The notes under the pieces were generated by a model that saw only the letters and a program-made list of their open reading frames with translations, did not search any database and was not told where the DNA came from. This document shows, one piece after another, positions 59,619-64,000 of a stretch of 64,000 nt of DNA (position 1 is its first letter; each line of letters opens with the position of its first letter). The translations under genes and the position numbers were made by a program. The DNA is from VAXT01 sp035318925 (GTDB taxonomy: Bacteria; Actinomycetota; Thermoleophilia; Gaiellales; Gaiellaceae), in the NCBI GenBank assembly GCA_035318925.1, contig DATHDS010000002.1, forward strand, positions 1 to 64,000, written 5' to 3'.

Positions 59619-60330
59619 GAGCGTCCGCGGTGACCGTCGTCAGGGCGACGCGGGTCATCCGGTCGACCGCGGCCTGAAGGTCCTCGTCCGAGATCCGGGT
59701 GAACGACCCCGCGACGATGATGTCGCTCACCGTCAGCAGGCAGCCCGCCTGCACCTTGCGCAGCGCACCGATCGTGAAGATGACCGCCGCCTCCATCTCG
59801 ACGGCGAGCACGCCGCGCGACGACCAGCGCTCGTGCCGCCCCTCGTCCGGGTCGTAGAAGGTGTCCGACGACGCGATCGCGCCGACGCGCATCGGCTGTT
59901 CGAGCGCCTTCGCCGCGTGGACGGCGCCGTGCACGAGCTCCCAGTCCGCGGTCGGGCAGTGCGGCTCGCCGCCCACGTAGTGCCGCGCGGTGCCGTCCGC
60001 CGGGACCGCAGTCAGCGCGACGATCAGGTCGCCCAGCTCGAGGTCCGGCTGGAGGCCGCCGCACGTGCCGACGCGCAGGAAGCGCTTCACGCCGAGCTGG
60101 ACGAGCTCCTCCATCACGATCGCGGCGGTCGGACAGCCCATCCCGGTGGCCTGCACGGAGACCGGCCGGCCTTCGTACTCGCCCGTGTATCCGAGCAGGC
60201 CGCGCTCGGCGTTCCGCTGGAAGGCGTTGTCGAGGTACGTCTCGGCGATGTACTTCGCCCGGAGTGGGTCTCCGGGCAGGAGGCACGCCTCCGCGTACTC
60301 GCCTTGCTCCGCTCGCACGTGAATCGGCAC
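59614..60330 (-). CDS. Purine/uridine nucleoside phosphorylase family protein (DeoD-like)
   Basis: Phosphorolysis of nucleosides; 238 residues, like E. coli DeoD (239). ACLLPGDPLRAKYIAET, RGLLGYTGEYEGR and RVGTCGGLQPDLELGDLIV are family segments. GVLAVEMEAAVIF binds the ribose and TVSDIIVAG carries the Asp equivalent to DeoD D204. The Arg partner (R217 in DeoD) has no clear equivalent, so purine versus pyrimidine preference is open. GTG start with TAGGGT 6 nt upstream. The stop overlaps the ATT of the lipid kinase gene. Confidence 0.9.
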   Translation of the reverse strand: MPIHVRAEQGEYAEACLLPGDPLRAKYIAETYLDNAFQRNAERGLLGYTGEYEGRPVSVQATGMGCPTAAIVMEELVQLGVKRFLRVGTCGGLQPDLELGDLIVALTAVPADGTARHYVGGEPHCPTADWELVHGAVHAAKALEQPMRVGAIASSDTFYDPDEGRHERWSSRGVLAVEMEAAVIFTIGALRKVQAGCLLTVSDIIVAGSFTRISDEDLQAAVDRMTRVALTTVTADAH

Positions 60331-60359
60331 GCCGAAACCCTATTGCGATAGTTCGCGGG

Positions 60360-61133
60360 ATGCTGACGGATCCGACCTCCGACAAGATCCTGGCTTTCTG
60401 CGCGGAGGACCCGATCGAGCGCGTCTTCCTCGAGGACGTCGCCCGGCGCGGCTTTGCCCGCTTCCGTGCGGTCGAGGGCGCGCAAGGTCTCGCCGCGCTC
60501 TGCTACTTCGGCGCAAACGTCGTCCCCTCCGGACAGGGATGCGGAGCCTTCGCAACCGAGGCCGCCGTTCACGCGACGCGGATGATCATCGGCGAGGCGG
60601 GCGCGGTGACCGACCTCTGGGCCGCGGCTCGCTCGGTCATGCCGGTGCCTCGAGCAGATCGCCCAGGCCAGCCCGTCTATGCGATCGACGAGCCGCCCGA
60701 GAGTGCTGCGAGCGGGCTGCGCGCGGCGACGATCGAGGACCTCGACCTGCTGCTGCCGGCCTGCGCGGCCACGCATCAGGAGGAGCTCGGCGTCGACCCG
60801 CTCGAACGCGATGGGGACGGGTTCCGCCGGCGCACGGTGTCGCAGATCCAGGAGGGGCGCTCGTGGCTCTGGGCCGAGGGCGGGACGATCCTCTTCAAGG
60901 CGGAGGCCTCGGCCTGGACCCCGAGCGCGGTCCAGCTCCAGCAGGTCTGGGTCGATCCGGAGGTGCGCAACGAGGGCTACGGGACGCGCGGGATCAGCGA
61001 TCTCTGCCGGCTGCTCCTCGAGCGGACGCCTTCGGTGTGCCTCTTCGCCCGCCCCGAGAACGAGCCCGCGATCCGTCTCTACGAGAAGATCGGCATGCGG
61101 CGGGTCGGCACCTACCGGAGCCTGCTTTTCTGA
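60360..61133 (+). CDS. DUF4081-type GNAT acetyltransferase
   Basis: 257 residues. The N-terminal half (PIERVFLEDVARRG, GLAALCYFGANVVPSG) looks like the DUF4081 domain; the C-terminal half is a GNAT fold with the acetyl-CoA loop in QVWVDPEVRNEGYGTRGIS and the closing NEPAIRLYEKIGMRRVGTY. Acceptor unknown. ATG 60360 is chosen over longer starts overlapping the divergent phosphorylase; GATAGT lies 7 nt upstream. A copy of the 27-nt palindrome starts in its stop codon. Confidence 0.87.
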   Translation: MLTDPTSDKILAFCAEDPIERVFLEDVARRGFARFRAVEGAQGLAALCYFGANVVPSGQGCGAFATEAAVHATRMIIGEAGAVTDLWAAARSVMPVPRADRPGQPVYAIDEPPESAASGLRAATIEDLDLLLPACAATHQEELGVDPLERDGDGFRRRTVSQIQEGRSWLWAEGGTILFKAEASAWTPSAVQLQQVWVDPEVRNEGYGTRGISDLCRLLLERTPSVCLFARPENEPAIRLYEKIGMRRVGTYRSLLF

Positions 61134-61158
61134 CTTAGCAACAGTCTGTTGCAAAGTA
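61132..61158. repeat. 27-nt palindrome, intergenic copy
   Basis: Arms 61132-61144 and 61146-61158 around a T, 11 of 13 pairs intact. Identical at 25 of 27 positions to the copy inside rplO. It overlaps the stop codon of the acetyltransferase gene. Confidence 0.8.
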
Positions 61159-61189
61159 CGAAAGGCGCTGGTTCGACTAGCTTTTGTCC

Positions 61190-62167
61190 ATGGAGCCCCG
61201 GGCGTTTCGGAAGGCGGTCGAGGACGACATCCGCCGGCACGAGCTGATGCCGCCCGGCGGGGCGGTGACTTGCCTCGTCTCGGGCGGCGCCGACTCGACC
61301 TGCCTCTGGCACGTCCTGCGCGAGCTGGGCTACGAGGTCTCGGCGCTCCACGTCGACCACGGCCTGCGCGGCGCCGAGTCTGACGACGACGCTGCGTTCT
61401 GCCGCGACGTGCTGGGAGCGGAGGTCGTCGACGGGCGCGGCGGGAAGACCGAGGACGAGCTGCGCGAGATCCGCTACTCGTTCGCGACCGACCGGCTGCG
61501 CGCGACGGGCCACACGGCCTCCGACCAGGTCGAGACCGTTCTCTACCGCATCGTCGCCTCGGGCGCGCCGGGCCGCATCGACCGCAAGCGCGCCGACGGC
61601 GTCGTCCGGCCCCTGCTCGACCGCTGGCGCGACGACACCGAGGCCTACTGCCTCGCCGAGGGCCTCGACTTTCGCCGGGACACGTCGAACCCGGACACGA
61701 AGCGGGGGCTCATCCGCGAGCAGATCCTGCCGCTGCTCCTCCAGCTCCATCCGGCCGCCGAAGGCAATCTGCTTCGCTTGGCCGACCGCAAGACGGCCCC
61801 GCCGGAGCTCGTCCGGCTCCTCGAGTCGGTCGAAGGCTCGACGCGGCTCGACCTCGGCGGCGGCCGGGCTGTCGTCCGCGAGTACGACCAGGTGTGGCTC
61901 GAACGCTCCCCCGTCGTGCTCGACGGCGAGGTGCGCTGGGGCTCCTGGCGCATCGCGTCCGACCGCAAGGGGCTTAAGGTACGCGGGTGGCGTCCCGGCG
62001 ACCGTCTGGCGGGGCGCACGAAGAAGATCCAGGACGTGTTCGTGGACGCCAAGATCCCGCGATCGGAGCGTGAGGCCTGGCCACTCGTCGTTCGCGGGGA
62101 CGAGGTGGTCGCGGTGCCGGGAATCGTCGAAGCAGAGGGAGTGCAGGCCGAGCGTGTCCCAGACTGA
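61190..62167 (+). CDS. tilS: tRNA(Ile)-lysidine synthase
   Basis: Converts C34 of the AUA-reading tRNA-Ile to lysidine; 325 residues from ATG 61190. The PP-loop is CLVSGGADSTCLWHVL, and HVDHGLRG and GHTASDQVETVLYRI are further family motifs. The C-terminal domain (KGLKVRGWRPGDRL) is the TilS substrate-binding part. TAGCTT ends 6 nt before this ATG, favouring it over TTG 61184. It overlaps hpt by 14 nt in the conserved tilS-hpt-ftsH order. Confidence 0.96.
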   Translation: MEPRAFRKAVEDDIRRHELMPPGGAVTCLVSGGADSTCLWHVLRELGYEVSALHVDHGLRGAESDDDAAFCRDVLGAEVVDGRGGKTEDELREIRYSFATDRLRATGHTASDQVETVLYRIVASGAPGRIDRKRADGVVRPLLDRWRDDTEAYCLAEGLDFRRDTSNPDTKRGLIREQILPLLLQLHPAAEGNLLRLADRKTAPPELVRLLESVEGSTRLDLGGGRAVVREYDQVWLERSPVVLDGEVRWGSWRIASDRKGLKVRGWRPGDRLAGRTKKIQDVFVDAKIPRSEREAWPLVVRGDEVVAVPGIVEAEGVQAERVPD

Positions 62168-62720
62168 GTTGGAGCGCGGGATCGGAGAAGTTCTCGTCGA
62201 GGAAGAGGCGTTGCGCGCGCGCGTCGCGGAGCTCGGCGAAGAGATCTCGAGCGACTACGCGGGCCGCGACCTCCTGCTCGTGGGCGTCCTCAAGGGCGCC
62301 GTCTTCTTCATGGCCGACCTCATGCGCCAGCTGACGGTTCCGTGCGAGGTCGACTTCATGGCGATCTCGAGCTACGGCGCGGCGAGCGACTCGTCGGGCG
62401 TCGTCCGGATCCTCAAAGATCTGGACATCCCGCTCGACGGGAGGCACGTCCTCGTCGTCGAGGACATCATCGACTCCGGCCTGACCTTGTCCTATCTGAT
62501 GCGAAATCTGCGCGCGCGCCAGCCGGCCTCGCTCGAGGTGTGCGCGCTGCTCACGAAGCCCGGCAGGCGCGAGACCGAAGTCCCCGTCCGGTACGTCGGC
62601 TTCGAGATCCCGAACCGGTTTGTCGTCGGCTACGGCCTCGACTACGCGGAGCGCTACCGCAACCTCCCGTACGTTGGCGTTTTGCAGGACGAAGTCGAAG
62701 CGGGTGTAACAAAGCGGTAA
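62154..62720 (+). CDS. hpt: Hypoxanthine phosphoribosyltransferase
   Basis: Purine salvage: hypoxanthine (or guanine) + PRPP to the nucleotide; 188 residues from GTG 62154. VGVLKGAVFFMADLM is the pyrophosphate loop, and VVEDIIDSGLTLSYLM is the PRPP-binding motif. VGYGLDYAERYRNLPYVG closes the protein. It starts inside tilS, so translation is coupled. The next gene, ftsH, has its own Shine-Dalgarno after 63 nt. Confidence 0.96.
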   Translation: MSQTELERGIGEVLVEEEALRARVAELGEEISSDYAGRDLLLVGVLKGAVFFMADLMRQLTVPCEVDFMAISSYGAASDSSGVVRILKDLDIPLDGRHVLVVEDIIDSGLTLSYLMRNLRARQPASLEVCALLTKPGRRETEVPVRYVGFEIPNRFVVGYGLDYAERYRNLPYVGVLQDEVEAGVTKR

Positions 62721-62783
62721 GGATCCTCGTCCGGGGGAGGCAGGAACGGTGACCGCTGCTACGCTGCTCCAGGAGGCGCCTTC

Positions 62784-64000
<1,217 letters not shown>

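Noticed and set aside
59519..60385. Long alternative minus-strand frame over the nucleoside phosphorylase
   Set aside because: Arg/Gly/Ala-rich shadow frame; the phosphorylase frame carries all the family motifs.

Overview
The window is a high-GC chromosomal segment from a Gram-positive actinobacterium. GTG and TTG starts are common, the rpoB-rpoC, str, S10, spc and alpha gene order is intact, and TANNNT -10 boxes sit 6-8 nt before many start codons. RpoC carries an enlarged actinobacterial-type coiled-coil insertion. The protein repertoire (DUF4396, a VanW/PG-binding protein, Ku, CwlO-like hydrolases, a DUF4081 acetyltransferase) fits Actinomycetota. I lean towards a deep class such as Thermoleophilia, but that placement is inference and no rRNA gene is present to confirm it.

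Left half (1-30,500): rpoB-rpoC is followed by hairpins and by an opposite-strand GAF-GGDEF diguanylate cyclase. A nearly unbroken + strand array of translation genes then runs rpsL-rpsG-fusA-tuf, rpsJ through rpsC, rplP-rpmC-rpsQ, rplN through rplO, secY-adk-map and rpmJ-rpsM-rpsK-rpsD-rpoA-rplQ. Most junctions overlap by 1-14 nt, so translation is coupled. infA is missing from its usual place between map and rpmJ, where a structured leader sits instead. Several ribosomal proteins carry long low-complexity tails (S17 N-terminus; L22, S3, S5 and L15 C-termini).

Two homologous ~162-bp hairpins interrupt this array, after rpsC and after rpsQ. In each, the base of the stem pairs sequence beside the upstream stop codon with the Shine-Dalgarno of the next gene, which looks like an RNA switch for translational coupling. 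Two further repeat families occur: a ~105-bp two-hairpin repeat beginning exactly at stop codons (after the cyclase gene, after rplQ, partial after ku), and a 27-nt palindrome found both inside the rplO reading frame and downstream of an acetyltransferase gene.

Right half (30,500-64,000): ordinary chromosomal genes on both strands. They include truA, mscL, ligA, dacB, a NarL-type regulator, two divergent cell-wall hydrolases sharing a similar coiled-coil stalk, an acyl-CoA synthetase divergent from ku, nif3-ssb, tRNA-Pro(CGG), a nitrilase-HAD pair, two divergent acyl-CoA dehydrogenases flanking a TetR-like operator, a VanW protein, several secreted proteins, a nucleoside phosphorylase overlapping a diacylglycerol-kinase gene that seems to start at ATT, and tilS-hpt-ftsH (ftsH cut by the window end). 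About fifteen of these genes have a TANNNT or close variant 6-8 nt upstream of the start codon and no Shine-Dalgarno, so leaderless transcription appears common here. I saw no rRNA, CRISPR array, insertion sequence, prophage or integrase. No gene-free stretch exceeds 300 nt.
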